Notes: a model not told the origin generated them from the sequence alone. Shown: positions 36,466-46,375, counted from the stretch's first letter. The stretch: 50,540 nt of DNA from Hydrogenophilus thiooxidans (GCF_019049855.1 NZ_JAHLSY010000015.1:1-50540); one strand, 5' to 3'. Translations and numbers: made by a program.

Positions 36466-38954
36466 CGCCACCCTTGATGCAGAAGCGAGGGGAACGGGGC
36501 GAGCGCCGCGGCACAGGCGTCGTCCTCGACCCCTTCGGCGACGACGCGCAGCTCAAAGGTTTCGGCAATCGAGACGATCGCGCGCACGAGCCGGAGTCCT
36601 TCGGGGTGTTCGCCCAAGCGGCGGATGAAGCGCTGGTCGATCTTGAGTTCATGCACCGGCAGATCGTTGAGGTAGGCAAGCGACGAATAGCCGGTACCGA
36701 AGTCGTCGATCGCCCATTGCACCGCGTATTCGCGGGTGAGGGTGCGCATCTGCGCGATGGCCTGTTCCGGCGCGCTGATCAAGATGTTTTCGGTGATTTC
36801 GAGCGTCAAGCGGCTGCCCGGCCATCCGCTTTCGGCAAGCGCCGCAGCCAACTGCGGCGGGAAATCGCCTGAGACGAGCTGACGTGGCGAGAGATTGACC
36901 GAGATCGTTCCGGTAAAACCGCGCTCGCGTTGCCACGCCGCGGCTTGCCGCGTGGCTTCCCGCAGCACCCAGTTGCCCAAAGTGACGATGAGCTCACTCT
37001 GCTCGGCAAGCGGAATGAACTCGGCGGGCGAAATCGGCCCCAGTTCAGGATGGTGGAAACGGACGAGCGCTTCTGCCCCTGCCAGCGTGACGCCGTTTTT
37101 GAGTTGCGGTTGCCAGACCAGCGCGAGACCGGGCGCGTCGGGGGTGGTGAGCGCACGTTGCAGCGCCTCCAGGATCGCCATCTGGCGCATGAACTGTTGC
37201 GCGTCTTGGGCGTCGTACCAGGCAAAGGGCAGATCGTCGCGCTTTGCGCGCGCGAGCGCCAACGACGCCGCGGCGATCGTGTCGCTCGCGCTGGTGAATG
37301 CTGCAGTGAGACACACGGCACCTAAACGCCACACCACCGGGGTTTGGTTGGGCCAGTTGGGCGCGCGCGGCTCGGGCAGCACCAGTTCGTTGGGAAGGCA
37401 CGCCCGCAGTTGCGCCAACCGTGCGGTCGCGGCGGTTTCGGCCCAATCGGAGGTGGGCGCGGTCGCACGCGGTCGCATGAGCGGAACGAGGAGTGCGAAC
37501 TCGTCTGCGCCCAACCGCGCGACCACAGATTCCTGGTCGAAAAGTTGGGGGGTGCATCGAGTGAGGGCGCGTGCCGCCGCTTTGAGCAGCGCATCGCCCG
37601 CCGCGCTGCCGTAGCGGTCGTTGAAGCGGCGAAACCCTTTGAGGTCGATCGCGACCAACAAACCCGCCTCCCTTTCGGGCGATTGGTGGCACCGTTTGAG
37701 TTGGTGCGCGACCGATTCGGTAAACGCGCTGCGGTTCAGCAGTTCGGTCAGCAGATCGTGCGATTCGGCGAAAGCGATCCGTTCGGCCAGGGCCTTTTCG
37801 CGCGTGGCATCGAATTCGATCCCGATATAGTGGGTGGTTGTGCCGGTGTCGTCGCGCACCGGTGTGATCACCGCCGCTGCGATGTAGGTTTCGCCGTTCT
37901 TGCGGCGGTTGATCAATTCACCTTGCCAGGTTTCGCCACGCGCGAGCGTATCCCATAAAGAGCGGTAGACCGCATCAGCGGTTTGTCCCGATTGTTGAAA
38001 ACGCACATGCTTGCCGCGGACTTCGTCGAACGCGTATCCGGTGATCTGGGTGAACGCTGGGTTACACCAAATCAGGTTGGCCTGGGTGTCGGTGATTATG
38101 ATGGCCGCTGGACTGGCTTCGAGGGCACGGGCAAGCAAGCGAAGCTCGCTGTGCTGTGCGGCAATTTGGGCATAGGCACGCGCGATATGCACTGCCAGTT
38201 CGCTATATTCGCGGGGTTGGGGTAGCGCGGCGATCTGAGCGAACCGTTCGTGCGCTTGGGGCGCTGAAGGGTCGGTTTCGGCAAGCGCGTGCGTGAGCTG
38301 CTTGAGTGGGTGGAGAATGTGGCGCTGCGCCCAAACGCCGGTGGCGGCGAAAAGGAGTAAGAACGCGAACAGGAGCGGCATCCCTTCCGCTAGGGCGGTG
38401 TTGCGCGCGGCAACCATGCGGGGCGTGAGGTCGTAGATGAGCACGACCGTACCCTCTCCCGCTGCTTGCTCGGTAGTAGGCGGTTGCGCCCAACGGGCGA
38501 ACGCAATCAAGTTGTCCGCGCCAGAGCGGGTGATCCAATAGGGCGATCTTTGCGTACGAAACCGTTCCCAGAGCGGAGCGAGCGGGGGGTGCGCTTGGGT
38601 GAGGGGGTGGCCCGCCCAGCGGGGATCATGGGCAACGAGAATCGTTCCTGCGCCATCGAGAATCGCCGCCGCTCGGTCACCGTCGTGCGCCAAGTGCCGT
38701 TGCAGCTCCTGGCGGAGCAGATCGCGTCGTGCGGGCCAGAGGGTTTCCGCCAAACGAACGATTTGTGCCAACTCGTCGAGCAGGTACGCTTCGCCTTCTT
38801 CTCGAGCCTTTGCAGCAGCAAACCAGAATACCCAGCCCACCCAGAGGGCGACGCTGACTACCCACACCACGAACTGCACGAGCGCTGCTTCCAATTGGGC
38901 GCTCAAGCGTTGCCGCGGTACCGCGGTGGAAGTAGGGGGTTGCTCAAGCATCAT
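36393..38954 (-). CDS. Membrane PAS-GGDEF-EAL protein, probable cyclic-di-GMP phosphodiesterase
   Basis: 853 residues. TM1 lies near 22-45 (VQFVVWVVSVALWVGWVFWF), then a periplasmic loop of about 150 residues, TM2 (MPLLFAFLLLFAATGVWAQ), a HAMP-like linker, and a PAS domain (LEASPAAIIITDTQANLIWC to GIEFDATREKAL). The GGDEF domain is degenerate: ARLGADEF, and no RxxD inhibitory site upstream. The EAL domain is intact ([46 protein letters not shown]). I therefore predict net phosphodiesterase activity, with the GADEF domain perhaps regulatory. The ATG overlaps the stop of the upstream binding-protein gene (ATGA). The 3' end overlaps the RND pump gene by 73 bases. Confidence 0.92.
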   Translation of the reverse strand: MMLEQPPTSTAVPRQRLSAQLEAALVQFVVWVVSVALWVGWVFWFAAAKAREEGEAYLLDELAQIVRLAETLWPARRDLLRQELQRHLAHDGDRAAAILDGAGTILVAHDPRWAGHPLTQAHPPLAPLWERFRTQRSPYWITRSGADNLIAFARWAQPPTTEQAAGEGTVVLIYDLTPRMVAARNTALAEGMPLLFAFLLLFAATGVWAQRHILHPLKQLTHALAETDPSAPQAHERFAQIAALPQPREYSELAVHIARAYAQIAAQHSELRLLARALEASPAAIIITDTQANLIWCNPAFTQITGYAFDEVRGKHVRFQQSGQTADAVYRSLWDTLARGETWQGELINRRKNGETYIAAAVITPVRDDTGTTTHYIGIEFDATREKALAERIAFAESHDLLTELLNRSAFTESVAHQLKRCHQSPEREAGLLVAIDLKGFRRFNDRYGSAAGDALLKAAARALTRCTPQLFDQESVVARLGADEFALLVPLMRPRATAPTSDWAETAATARLAQLRACLPNELVLPEPRAPNWPNQTPVVWRLGAVCLTAAFTSASDTIAAASLALARAKRDDLPFAWYDAQDAQQFMRQMAILEALQRALTTPDAPGLALVWQPQLKNGVTLAGAEALVRFHHPELGPISPAEFIPLAEQSELIVTLGNWVLREATRQAAAWQRERGFTGTISVNLSPRQLVSGDFPPQLAAALAESGWPGSRLTLEITENILISAPEQAIAQMRTLTREYAVQWAIDDFGTGYSSLAYLNDLPVHELKIDQRFIRRLGEHPEGLRLVRAIVSIAETFELRVVAEGVEDDACAAALAPFPSLLHQGWRYGRPAPAAEFATTWLAGRDATKR

Positions 38955-39910
38955 CTGGGACTTTCGGAACACGGGGGAAGCACCGCAACAGAGGTGGGCA
39001 GTGGTGGTTGTTCCGGCGGGAGTGGGAACCCGGCCGCGGTCAAGATCGACCATATCGCAGTTTGCTCGGCGTGTAATCCGGTGCGGAGCTTTTCTTGGTT
39101 CGCGGCGCAATCGAGCAGGTGCACCCCGGAAAAGAGAGCGGGAACGGCACCGGGTTCAACGCCAAGGTAGGGGGCGAGCGCGTGTGCGGTTTCGTCGGGA
39201 TGGTGGCGCCAGGCATCCAGCGCCGAAAACCACGCAGTGGTCAATGTTTTGAGTGACGATGCCAAGGCATCGAGCACGTCACTGCGCGCCACGATCACGT
39301 CGAGAATCAGCGGCGGTAGGCGGCTCGAATCGATGAGCGGGACGGCGCCCAACGCGCGGAGTCGGTTGGCGAACGGTTCGAAGGTGACCGCGGCGTCGAT
39401 CTGCCCTGCTTGCCACGCGGCAATTTGCTCGGCAACCGGAATCGCGACTGTGTTTTCCCAGGAGAGCGGTAGGCCCAGCGCCTGGCGCGCCAACGCGTAG
39501 GTGACGGCGCCGACACCGGTGTGCGCCACCGCAATGCGTGCCGAGGCGAAGCGCTCCGGCGTGGTGAATCCTTCCCGGACGAGCACCATGTCGACGCCGT
39601 GGGAGACGTCGAGCAACCCGATCACCGTGAGCGGGGTGCCGAGTGCCGCTTCGCGCAGCGCCAGGTCGAGCGTAAGTAGCGCCACATCAGCGCGGTGAAA
39701 GCGGAGGAGGAACGTGGTTTCCGAGTCGCCTGCGGTCGGGATCCAGCGGATCGCAGCATTGTCTGCGACGCGCCAGCGCAACAGGTCGTAGGCCGGAAAG
39801 GTCCATGCCGCCACTTTCAGCGGTGGTGCGGACGAACAACCGGCGACGAGCGGCATGACCGCCCACGCGGCAGAGCGGCAGAGGAACGCGCGACGCGCTT
39901 CACAAATCAC
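38951..39910 (-). CDS. Substrate-binding lipoprotein (NMT1/SsuA-like) coupled to a cyclic-di-GMP protein
   Basis: 319-residue periplasmic binding protein. It has a lipoprotein signal (FLCRSAAWAVMPLVAGCSS, lipobox LVAGC), then a type II fold resembling nitrate/taurine/thiamine-precursor binding proteins (KVAAWTFPAYDLLRWRVA, ADVALLTLDLALREAALG, IPVAEQIAAWQAGQIDAAVT followed by FEPFANRL). No ABC permease or ATPase is nearby. Instead the stop overlaps the start of the membrane PAS-GGDEF-EAL gene, so I infer it is a ligand sensor subunit. The ligand is unknown. Confidence 0.88.
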   Translation of the reverse strand: MICEARRAFLCRSAAWAVMPLVAGCSSAPPLKVAAWTFPAYDLLRWRVADNAAIRWIPTAGDSETTFLLRFHRADVALLTLDLALREAALGTPLTVIGLLDVSHGVDMVLVREGFTTPERFASARIAVAHTGVGAVTYALARQALGLPLSWENTVAIPVAEQIAAWQAGQIDAAVTFEPFANRLRALGAVPLIDSSRLPPLILDVIVARSDVLDALASSLKTLTTAWFSALDAWRHHPDETAHALAPYLGVEPGAVPALFSGVHLLDCAANQEKLRTGLHAEQTAIWSILTAAGFPLPPEQPPLPTSVAVLPPCSESPR

Positions 39911-39942
39911 CGAGAGAGGCCCAGGGTTACGAAACAGCTCCC

Positions 39943-39948
39943 ATTATA
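39943..39948 (-). promoter_or_regulatory. -10 element of the binding-protein/GGDEF-EAL operon
   Basis: A perfect TATAAT on the minus strand lies 33 bases upstream of the ATG at 39910. No consensus -35 is present. The place where it should be is filled by a tandem 16-bp repeat, suggesting an activator-dependent promoter. Confidence 0.55.
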
Positions 39949-39978
39949 GCCATGCATCGGTTTAGCCATGCATCGGTT
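39947..39978. repeat. Two tandem 16-bp direct repeats with ATGCAT cores
   Basis: Two perfect adjacent copies of tagccatgcatcggtt (39947-39962 and 39963-39978), each with the palindrome ATGCAT. They overlap the -10 box by two bases and cover the spacer and -35 region of the minus-strand promoter. Tandem spacing of 16 bp would place a protein on roughly one face of the helix about 1.5 turns apart. A possible operator. Confidence 0.8.
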
Positions 39979-39997
39979 GCCTGTGCAGCCATCGACC

Positions 39998-41254
39998 TCA
40001 GGCTGAACAGGGGAATTGTCGGTTTGGAGTTTGCCACGCCCCCCTTTCCGCACGCCAGCGTGCTTCCTCTTCGGCGGCAAGCGCGTCGAGGTCGGCAGGG
40101 GTGGCGCTTGGGTCCTCGACCCATTCGCGCAGCCGCGGTCCGCCGTTGATGAGGTCGATCGCCAACCGTTCGGTTTCGAATTCGTACGCAAAGGCGCGCC
40201 ATAGCGGCGCGTCGGGCCAGAGGTGGTGGATTGCTTTGAACGCGAGCGCGATGAGCCGCCACGGACGGAAGCGCGCTGGGTCGAAAACGGGCGGTTCGGT
40301 GTGGATCATCACGCCGCCGCATCGCTCGCCAGCGTGTTTGTGAAAGGTGGGCTCGAACCAGATCGGGCGCAGGACGCAGCCAGCGAGCCATTCGGGCGCG
40401 AGCCGCGCCATTTCGGCAAGCAGCCGCTCCGGATCGAGCCACGGCGCGCCAAAACATTCGAGCGGTCGCGTCGTGCCCCGTCCTTCCGAGAGGGTGGTGC
40501 CTTCGACCATCACCGTGCCCGGGTAGCAGCGCGCCATCCACGGCGTGGGGGCGTTGGGGCTGGGTGGGATCCAGACGTGGGTCACAAGCGGCCAGCCGTA
40601 GCCGGGCGCGGCGTCCGGGTCCCACCCCGCCAGCGCGACGACCGTGAGTGGCAGGTCGAGCGCCCGGGTGGCGACGAACCAATGCGCCGCTTCGCCCAAC
40701 GTGAGGCCGTGGCGCATCGGGCAACTGCCTGCTGCGACGAAGCTCTCCCACCCCGGTTCGGTGCAGAGGCCTTCGACCCAGCGGCCGATGGGGTTGGGGC
40801 GGTCGAGCACCCACACTTCCAGCTCAACCGCCGCGGCGGCTTCGAGCACGTAGCGTAGCGTAGTGAGGTAGGTATAGACGCGACAGCCGACGTCTTGCAG
40901 GTCGACGAGCAAGAGGTCGCCGTGCGCAAGCTGCTCCGGGGTGGGTTTGAGCCGTTCGCCGTAGAGGCTGAACGCGGGGATGCCCAGGTGCGGGTCGATT
41001 TCGTCGGCGGAGAAGACCATGTTGTCTTGCTTGTCGCCGCGCACCCCGTGCTGCGGGCCGAAGAGGGCAGTCAGGCGCGCCCCGACCGTGGGGAGCCATT
41101 GGGCGAGCGCGGTCGCGGCATGGGTGAGCGGCGGAAACGGTGCAGCCGGTCCCGTCACCGCGGCGGGGTGGGTCAGCAGCATCACCCGCCGCCCCGAAAG
41201 GCGCTGCGCCCATTCGGGTTCGGTGACGAGACGGTCGAGGCCGGTGCGCACCAT
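39998..41254 (-). CDS. NamZ-like exo-beta-N-acetylmuramidase (DUF1343)
   Basis: 418-residue DUF1343 protein. The family, founded by B. subtilis NamZ, removes terminal MurNAc from peptidoglycan fragments. Family hallmarks are [63 protein letters not shown] and [17 protein letters not shown]. The start at [10 protein letters not shown] (41254) is chosen because residues further upstream have no family character and would run into the prfC promoter region. No signal peptide is obvious, so the enzyme may be cytoplasmic and act in wall recycling. Confidence 0.9.
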   Translation of the reverse strand: MVRTGLDRLVTEPEWAQRLSGRRVMLLTHPAAVTGPAAPFPPLTHAATALAQWLPTVGARLTALFGPQHGVRGDKQDNMVFSADEIDPHLGIPAFSLYGERLKPTPEQLAHGDLLLVDLQDVGCRVYTYLTTLRYVLEAAAAVELEVWVLDRPNPIGRWVEGLCTEPGWESFVAAGSCPMRHGLTLGEAAHWFVATRALDLPLTVVALAGWDPDAAPGYGWPLVTHVWIPPSPNAPTPWMARCYPGTVMVEGTTLSEGRGTTRPLECFGAPWLDPERLLAEMARLAPEWLAGCVLRPIWFEPTFHKHAGERCGGVMIHTEPPVFDPARFRPWRLIALAFKAIHHLWPDAPLWRAFAYEFETERLAIDLINGGPRLREWVEDPSATPADLDALAAEEEARWRAERGAWQTPNRQFPCSA

Positions 41255-41449
41255 CGGGTCAACGCACCAGCCAGAGCGCCAATGCACCGTGCGCTTCAGA
41301 GCGCTGCGTGATGCTGCGTGTGGTGGGGTTAAGGCGGTTTTCGGCGGCAAAGAACATAGGGGTTCCAGCGAGAATTTGTTACCAACGGGTGTGGCGCTGC
41401 ATCGTAGCAAATCGCCCATGCTTTGGCAACGCACGCCGGGGCAAGCAGG

Positions 41450-41455
41450 TAGAAT
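41450..41455 (+). promoter_or_regulatory. Possible -10 box of prfC
   Basis: TAGAAT (5/6 match) lies 25 bases before the prfC ATG. The nearest -35-like TTGGCA is 21 bases upstream of it, which is too far, so the assignment is weak. The 226-base gap 41255-41480 between the divergent genes holds nothing else I can recognise. Confidence 0.3.
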
Positions 41456-41480
41456 CGCGCTTTTACCGTGGGAACGCACG

Positions 41481-43070
41481 ATGGAACCGTTTGCGCGCGA
41501 AATCGCCCGCCGTCGTACCTTTGCGATCATCGCCCACCCGGACGCCGGGAAGACGACGCTCACCGAAAAGCTGCTGCTCTTCGGTGGCGCGATCCAGATC
41601 GCCGGTGCGATCAAGGCGCGAAAAGCAGCCCGGCACGCGACGTCGGACTGGATGGCGGTCGAGCAGCAGCGCGGGATTTCGGTGACCACGTCGGTAATGC
41701 AGTTCGAATACGAAGACTGCGTCTTCAACCTGTTGGACACCCCGGGGCACCAGGACTTTTCCGAAGATACCTACCGTGTGCTCACCGCGGTGGATGCTGC
41801 GGTGATGGTGATCGACGCCGCCAAGGGGGTCGAGGCGCAGACGATCAAACTGCTTGAAGTGTGCCGGTTGCGCAATACCCCGATCATCACCTTCATCAAC
41901 AAGCTCGACCGCGAGGTGCGCGACGGCTTCGATTTGATCGCTGAAATCGAAGACATTTTGCAGATCTCCTGTGCGCCGGTCACCTGGCCGATGGGGATGG
42001 GCAAGCATTTCCGCGGTGTCTTTCATCTTTTGGAAGACCGTATGTTCTGTTTTGCGCCGGGAACGGAACGGCGGGTCGAATTGGAGACGATCGTTGGCTT
42101 ACACAATCCGCTCCTGGATGAACGTTTCCCGGACGAAGTGACGAAATTGCGCGAAGACGTGGCGTTGGCGCGCGAGGCGTTGCCGCCGTTTGCGCTCGGG
42201 GAGTTCCTCACGGGGCGTCAAACCCCAGTCTTTTTCGGCTCCGCGGTCAATAATTTCGGCGTGCAGGACGTGCTCGACGCGTTGGCGGCGTGGGCGCCGC
42301 CGCCGCAGCCGCGCGACGCCGGTGCGCGCACCGTTCACCCGAACGAGCCCAAATTCACCGGTTTCGTCTTCAAGATCCAAGCGAACCTCGACCCGAAACA
42401 CCGCGACCGCATGGCGTTCTTGCGCGTCTGTTCGGGGCGCTACACCAACGGCATGAAGGCGTTCCATACTCGGTTGGGACGGGAGATGCGGCTGGCGAAC
42501 GCGGTGACGTTCCTGGCGAATCGCCGCAACGTAGAAGAGGAGGCCTACCCGGGGGACATCATCGGTATTCCCAACCATGGGCAGTTGCAGATCGGCGACA
42601 CGCTCACCGAAGGAGAGCTGCTGCAATTCACCGGGATCCCCTACTTTGCGCCCGAGCTCTTCCGCGCCGCGCGGCTCAAAGACCCGCTGCGCGCGAAGCA
42701 GCTCCACAAAGGGCTCAAAGAGTTGGGCGAAGAGGGGGCGATCCAGGTCTTCGAACGCGAAGGGGGGCAGTTGATCCTGGGCGCGGTGGGTGCGTTGCAG
42801 TTCGAGATCGTTGCCGAGCGGCTCAAGACCGAATATCAGGTGGAAGCGCTCTTCGAGCCGGTGGAGATTTACACCGTCCGTTGGCTCCTTTTTCCCGACG
42901 ACGCAACGAAAAACCGGTTCGTGCGCGAACAGGCGCTGCGCTTGGGGCGCGACGTCGATGGCAACCTGGTCTATCTGGCGCCGAGTCGCTACAACCTGGA
43001 GCTGACTCAGGAAAAATATCCTGAGGTGGAATTCCGCGCGACGCGCGAGCATCGGCAGGTGTTCGCGTAA
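41481..43070 (+). CDS. prfC: Peptide chain release factor 3
   Basis: GTPase that recycles RF1/RF2 after termination. 529 residues, the standard length. G1 is AHPDAGKTT, switch II is [14 protein letters not shown], and the G4 motif NKLD is in [16 protein letters not shown]3-specific segments include [20 protein letters not shown] and [20 protein letters not shown]. The ATG at 41481 begins [20 protein letters not shown] as expected. The long open extension upstream lacks family character. Confidence 0.97.
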   Translation: MEPFAREIARRRTFAIIAHPDAGKTTLTEKLLLFGGAIQIAGAIKARKAARHATSDWMAVEQQRGISVTTSVMQFEYEDCVFNLLDTPGHQDFSEDTYRVLTAVDAAVMVIDAAKGVEAQTIKLLEVCRLRNTPIITFINKLDREVRDGFDLIAEIEDILQISCAPVTWPMGMGKHFRGVFHLLEDRMFCFAPGTERRVELETIVGLHNPLLDERFPDEVTKLREDVALAREALPPFALGEFLTGRQTPVFFGSAVNNFGVQDVLDALAAWAPPPQPRDAGARTVHPNEPKFTGFVFKIQANLDPKHRDRMAFLRVCSGRYTNGMKAFHTRLGREMRLANAVTFLANRRNVEEEAYPGDIIGIPNHGQLQIGDTLTEGELLQFTGIPYFAPELFRAARLKDPLRAKQLHKGLKELGEEGAIQVFEREGGQLILGAVGALQFEIVAERLKTEYQVEALFEPVEIYTVRWLLFPDDATKNRFVREQALRLGRDVDGNLVYLAPSRYNLELTQEKYPEVEFRATREHRQVFA

Positions 43071-43114
43071 CGCTGCAGCAAATCGGCCACCAAAGCGGCC
43101 GTTAAAAATCGCCG

Positions 43115-43139
43115 TAAAAAAACCGCCCCGAGGGGCGGT
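43115..43139 (-). terminator. Rho-independent terminator of the liv operon
   Basis: Read on the minus strand, a G+C stem of ACCGCCC pairing with GGGCGGT, closed by a tetraloop, is followed directly by seven T (the A run at 43116-43122). It lies about 65 bases past the livK stop. The plus strand has no T run, so it serves livK rather than prfC. Confidence 0.85.
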
Positions 43140-43202
43140 CGCGCAGCACGGTTGGGAGGGTCGCACACGGCACGCGTTGCCGTGGCGACGACCAACACGC
43201 GC

Positions 43203-44399
43203 TTATTTCATCTTCTGCACTTCTTTGTAGGTACCCCCTTCGACCTTGAAGAAGGCGTAGCTGCCCGGAACATCCCCTTTGGCGTCGAATTCGTGGTCGC
43301 CCGAAGCCCCTTTGTAGTCGATCTCTTTGCCTTCGGCAAGGAGCTGCTTCGCTTTTTCCCATTCGCCCGGATAGATTCGCTCACCCGGAGCGGTGGCGAC
43401 CGCACGCAGCGCTTGCGGCAGTTTCGCTTTGTCCCCTTTTGCCGCTTCGAGCGCCAGCGCAACGAGCGCCGCGGCGTCGTAGCTCGTGGCGGCAAAGGTG
43501 GCGTTCGGATCGAGACCCGCTTTGCGCGCCGCTTCGGCGAATTTTTCGAACGCCGCGCCCGCTTCGCCCACCGGTGCGGAGACGAAGAAGTGCTTCAGGT
43601 TGGCTTCGCCGAGCGTCTTGATGAGGTTTTCGTCGCGCATCCCGTCGGCACCGACGAACTGCTTGAAGAAGCCGTTTTCGATCGCTTGCCGCAGGATCGT
43701 CATCCCCGACGCGTTGCCATAGTCGAAGAGCACCAAGGTATCGGCGCCCCCTTTGGCGAGTTCGGCGAGGTCGGAACGGTACGACGCTTTCTTGTCTTCG
43801 TGGCCGCGGAATTGGGTGATGGTGCCCCCTTTGGCTTCGAATTCGGCTTTGAACGCTTCGGCCAGACCCTTGCCGTAGTCGTTGTTGATGTAGGCGACCG
43901 CTACCTTCTTCACCCCGCGCTCGAGGAGCGTACGCGCAAGCGCCCGCCCTTGGAAGTCGTCCGATGGCACCGTGCGGAAGACCAGGTCTTTGTCGTCGAG
44001 GTCGGTGATCTTGGGCGAGGTGGCAGAGGGCGAAACGACCAGTACGCCCGCGGGGATGGTGACCGAGTTCACCGCGGCAAGGAGCGCGCCGGAGCAGGCG
44101 GGGCCAACTGCGGCGTCGGCGCCGAAGACGTTCACCGCTTTGGTCGCGGCGTCGGTGGCCACTTGCGGGTTGCAACCGCAGTCGAACTCCTGGTAGGTGA
44201 TCTTGCCGATCGCAAGCCCCGCGGCGTTGGCCTGATCGAGGGCCAATTTCATCGACGCGATCATCGCCGGCGCCATCCCGGCGATCGGGCCGGTGATCCC
44301 GCCCATGAGCGCGACCTTGGCTTCGGCAAACGCGGCGCTCGAAGTTGCGATGAGCCCCGCGGCAGCGAGTGAAGCAACGAGTTGGGAACGGTATGTCAT
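43203..44399 (-). CDS. livK: Branched-chain amino acid ABC transporter substrate-binding protein
   Basis: Periplasmic Leu/Ile/Val-type receptor, 398 residues. It has a Sec signal (LVASLAAAGLIATSSAAFAE), then the Peripla_BP_6 fold: KVALMGGITGPIAGMAPAMI, FGADAAVGPACSGALLAAVN, VAYINNDYGKGLAEAFKAEF and FAATSYDAAALVALALEAAK. AAGGAGG sits 8 bases upstream of the ATG. It is the last gene of livGFHMK and is followed by a strong terminator. The 142-base gap before it may hold a separate promoter that raises receptor expression above the membrane components. Confidence 0.95.
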   Translation of the reverse strand: MTYRSQLVASLAAAGLIATSSAAFAEAKVALMGGITGPIAGMAPAMIASMKLALDQANAAGLAIGKITYQEFDCGCNPQVATDAATKAVNVFGADAAVGPACSGALLAAVNSVTIPAGVLVVSPSATSPKITDLDDKDLVFRTVPSDDFQGRALARTLLERGVKKVAVAYINNDYGKGLAEAFKAEFEAKGGTITQFRGHEDKKASYRSDLAELAKGGADTLVLFDYGNASGMTILRQAIENGFFKQFVGADGMRDENLIKTLGEANLKHFFVSAPVGEAGAAFEKFAEAARKAGLDPNATFAATSYDAAALVALALEAAKGDKAKLPQALRAVATAPGERIYPGEWEKAKQLLAEGKEIDYKGASGDHEFDAKGDVPGSYAFFKVEGGTYKEVQKMK

Positions 44400-44444
44400 G
44401 GTGTGGTCCTCCTTGTGACGTGGAAAAACGCAAACAGCCGTATG

Positions 44445-44450
44445 ATTGTA
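44445..44450 (-). promoter_or_regulatory. Possible livK-specific -10 box
   Basis: TACAAT on the minus strand lies 46 bases upstream of the livK ATG, in the gap after livM. No matching -35 was found. An internal promoter for the abundant binding protein would make sense but is only suggested. Confidence 0.3.
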
Positions 44451-44541
44451 ACAGCGATCGCGGGTGCTGCATCTTCGCTGCCTTGGCGTGGTCGCCCCCA
44501 ACGCGCCATCGCCGTTCGCAGGCGCTCCCTACGCGTCGCTC

Positions 44542-45483
44542 TCAACTCGAACGCCGCACGTGGGTGCCCTCCGGCAAGAGCCCTTCGGGGCGCCAGCGCA
44601 ACACCAGTTGCAGCATCAAGCCGATCACGAAGACACGGATATATTTCGCCTGGGTAGCGATCTCCGCAGGCAGGCGGTCGGTGAGGAGTTCGGAGCTCGA
44701 CCAGATCACCCAGATGATCACCGCGCCCAGGATCGCGCCACGGTTGTTGCCCGACCCGCCCAGGATCAGCATGATCCAGACCAGAAAGGTCACCATCATC
44801 GGGTCGATCGCCTCGGGCGTGATCGCGCGCATGAAATGGACATAGACGGCACCTGCCAGTCCCATGATCGCAGCACCCAGGATGAAGGCTTCGAGCCGCC
44901 GCGCTTCGACGTTTTTCCCCATCGCAGCGGCTGCGAGTTCGTTTTCGCGGATCGCGCGCATCATCCGGCCCCACGGCGCGGCAAGTTGCCGTTCCAACGC
45001 CCAGTAGATCACCACTACCATTCCCCAGGTGAGCCCCAGATAAGCCAGTTGCGACCATTCGTAGGGAAGGTCGCCGAAGGGGCGAGGAATGCCGGTGATG
45101 CCGCGGACGCCGCCCGATAGCAGATCTTCGGTACGCAACACCAGGCGGATGATCTCCGCAACCCCGATGGTGGCAATCGCTAGGTAGTCCGAGCGAAAAC
45201 GCAAAGTCACTTTGCCGATTGGCCACGCGATGAGCGCAGCGGCGGCCATCGCAGCAAACCAGCCGACCCCCGTGGGGAGCTCCCAGCCCATGATGCGGTC
45301 GGGCACCGGCGGCGCGGTAAAGAGCGCCGAGAGATAGGCGCCCACCGCGAAAAAGCCCGCCACCCCGGCGTTGAAGAGCCCGGCGTACCCCCACTGGACG
45401 TTGAGGCCGAGCGAAAGGAGCGCGTAGATGCCGATCAGCACCCCCATGAAGATCGCGTAATTGAGCAGTCCCAGTGTATCCAT
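44542..45483 (-). CDS. livM: Branched-chain amino acid ABC transporter permease LivM
   Basis: 313-residue inner-membrane permease. It has about eight hydrophobic helices, LNVQWGYAGLFNAGVAGFFA near the N-terminus, the LivM motif SDYLAIATIGVAEIIRLVL, the EAA-like cytoplasmic loop RAIRENELAAAAMGKNVEAR, and LGGSGNNRGAILGAVII. It follows livH by one base and pairs with it in the transporter. Confidence 0.96.
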   Translation of the reverse strand: MDTLGLLNYAIFMGVLIGIYALLSLGLNVQWGYAGLFNAGVAGFFAVGAYLSALFTAPPVPDRIMGWELPTGVGWFAAMAAAALIAWPIGKVTLRFRSDYLAIATIGVAEIIRLVLRTEDLLSGGVRGITGIPRPFGDLPYEWSQLAYLGLTWGMVVVIYWALERQLAAPWGRMMRAIRENELAAAAMGKNVEARRLEAFILGAAIMGLAGAVYVHFMRAITPEAIDPMMVTFLVWIMLILGGSGNNRGAILGAVIIWVIWSSSELLTDRLPAEIATQAKYIRVFVIGLMLQLVLRWRPEGLLPEGTHVRRSS

Positions 45484-45484
45484 C

Positions 45485-46357
45485 TCAGAGCACCTTCCCT
45501 TTGAAGATCCCTTGCGGACGAACCAAGAGGATCAGGATGAGGATCACGAACGCGGTGGCCATTTTGTATTGGCTGGGGAGCACCAGTACCGAAAGTTCTT
45601 CGACCAACCCGATCACGAGGCCACCTACCACGGCACCTTCGACGCGCCCGACGCCCCCCAGGATCGCGGCGGCGAACATCGCCAAAAGTGCCGACCAACC
45701 CATCATCGTGTTGAGTTCGGTGTTGATCCCCAGGAAAAACCCGGCTGCGGCGGCAAGCGCCCCCGCGATCACCCAGGTGAGGCGGGTCACCGCTTCGTTG
45801 TTCACGCCACAGAGGCGCGCCAGTTCCGGGTTGTCCGACATCGCGCGCATCGCTTTCCCCCAACGGGTATAACGCAGGAACGCCATCAGGAAGAGCACGA
45901 GCCCGGTCGCGGTGGCAAAGGTGATCAGTTCGCGGGAGCGTAGCATCAATCCGCCGTACGATTCGGCGCGCACGATCCCCGTCGAATAGACCTGTGGATC
46001 GACGCCCCAGACCACTTGGACGACGGAGCGCAGCATCAGCGCGACCCCCAGCGAGGCCATCACCGTGAGGATCTTGGGCCGGGTTTCGAGGTGACGATAG
46101 AAAACGCGGTCGAGTACCACCGCGACGAGCGCGGTGATCGCCATCGCGATCGGCAACGCCACCCACGGCGAGAGCGCGAGCGACCCCACCAGCCCCAACG
46201 CGACGTAAGCGCCCAACGTGGCCATGTCGCCGTGGGCGAAGTGGGCGTAGCGCAAGATACCGAAGATCAGGGTGATCCCGATCGCACCCAACGCGTAGAT
46301 GCTCCCCGAGATCAACCCGGGGATCACGTAGAAATTGATCAGTTCCAATCCACTCAT
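45485..46357 (-). CDS. livH: Branched-chain amino acid ABC transporter permease LivH
   Basis: 290-residue permease. It has the LivH features GLISGSIYALGAIGITLIFG, LRYAHFAHGDMATLGAYVAL, the cytoplasmic loop KAMRAMSDNPELARLCGVNN and AILGGVGRVEGAVVGGLVIG. It lies between livF and livM and forms the membrane heterodimer with LivM. Confidence 0.96.
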   Translation of the reverse strand: MSGLELINFYVIPGLISGSIYALGAIGITLIFGILRYAHFAHGDMATLGAYVALGLVGSLALSPWVALPIAMAITALVAVVLDRVFYRHLETRPKILTVMASLGVALMLRSVVQVVWGVDPQVYSTGIVRAESYGGLMLRSRELITFATATGLVLFLMAFLRYTRWGKAMRAMSDNPELARLCGVNNEAVTRLTWVIAGALAAAAGFFLGINTELNTMMGWSALLAMFAAAILGGVGRVEGAVVGGLVIGLVEELSVLVLPSQYKMATAFVILILILLVRPQGIFKGKVL

Positions 46358-46375
46358 GCGCGTAATCCCTTTGTT

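Noticed and set aside
41255-41740. Longer NamZ-like protein starting at 41740
   Set aside because: The extra residues show no family similarity and lie opposite the start of prfC.
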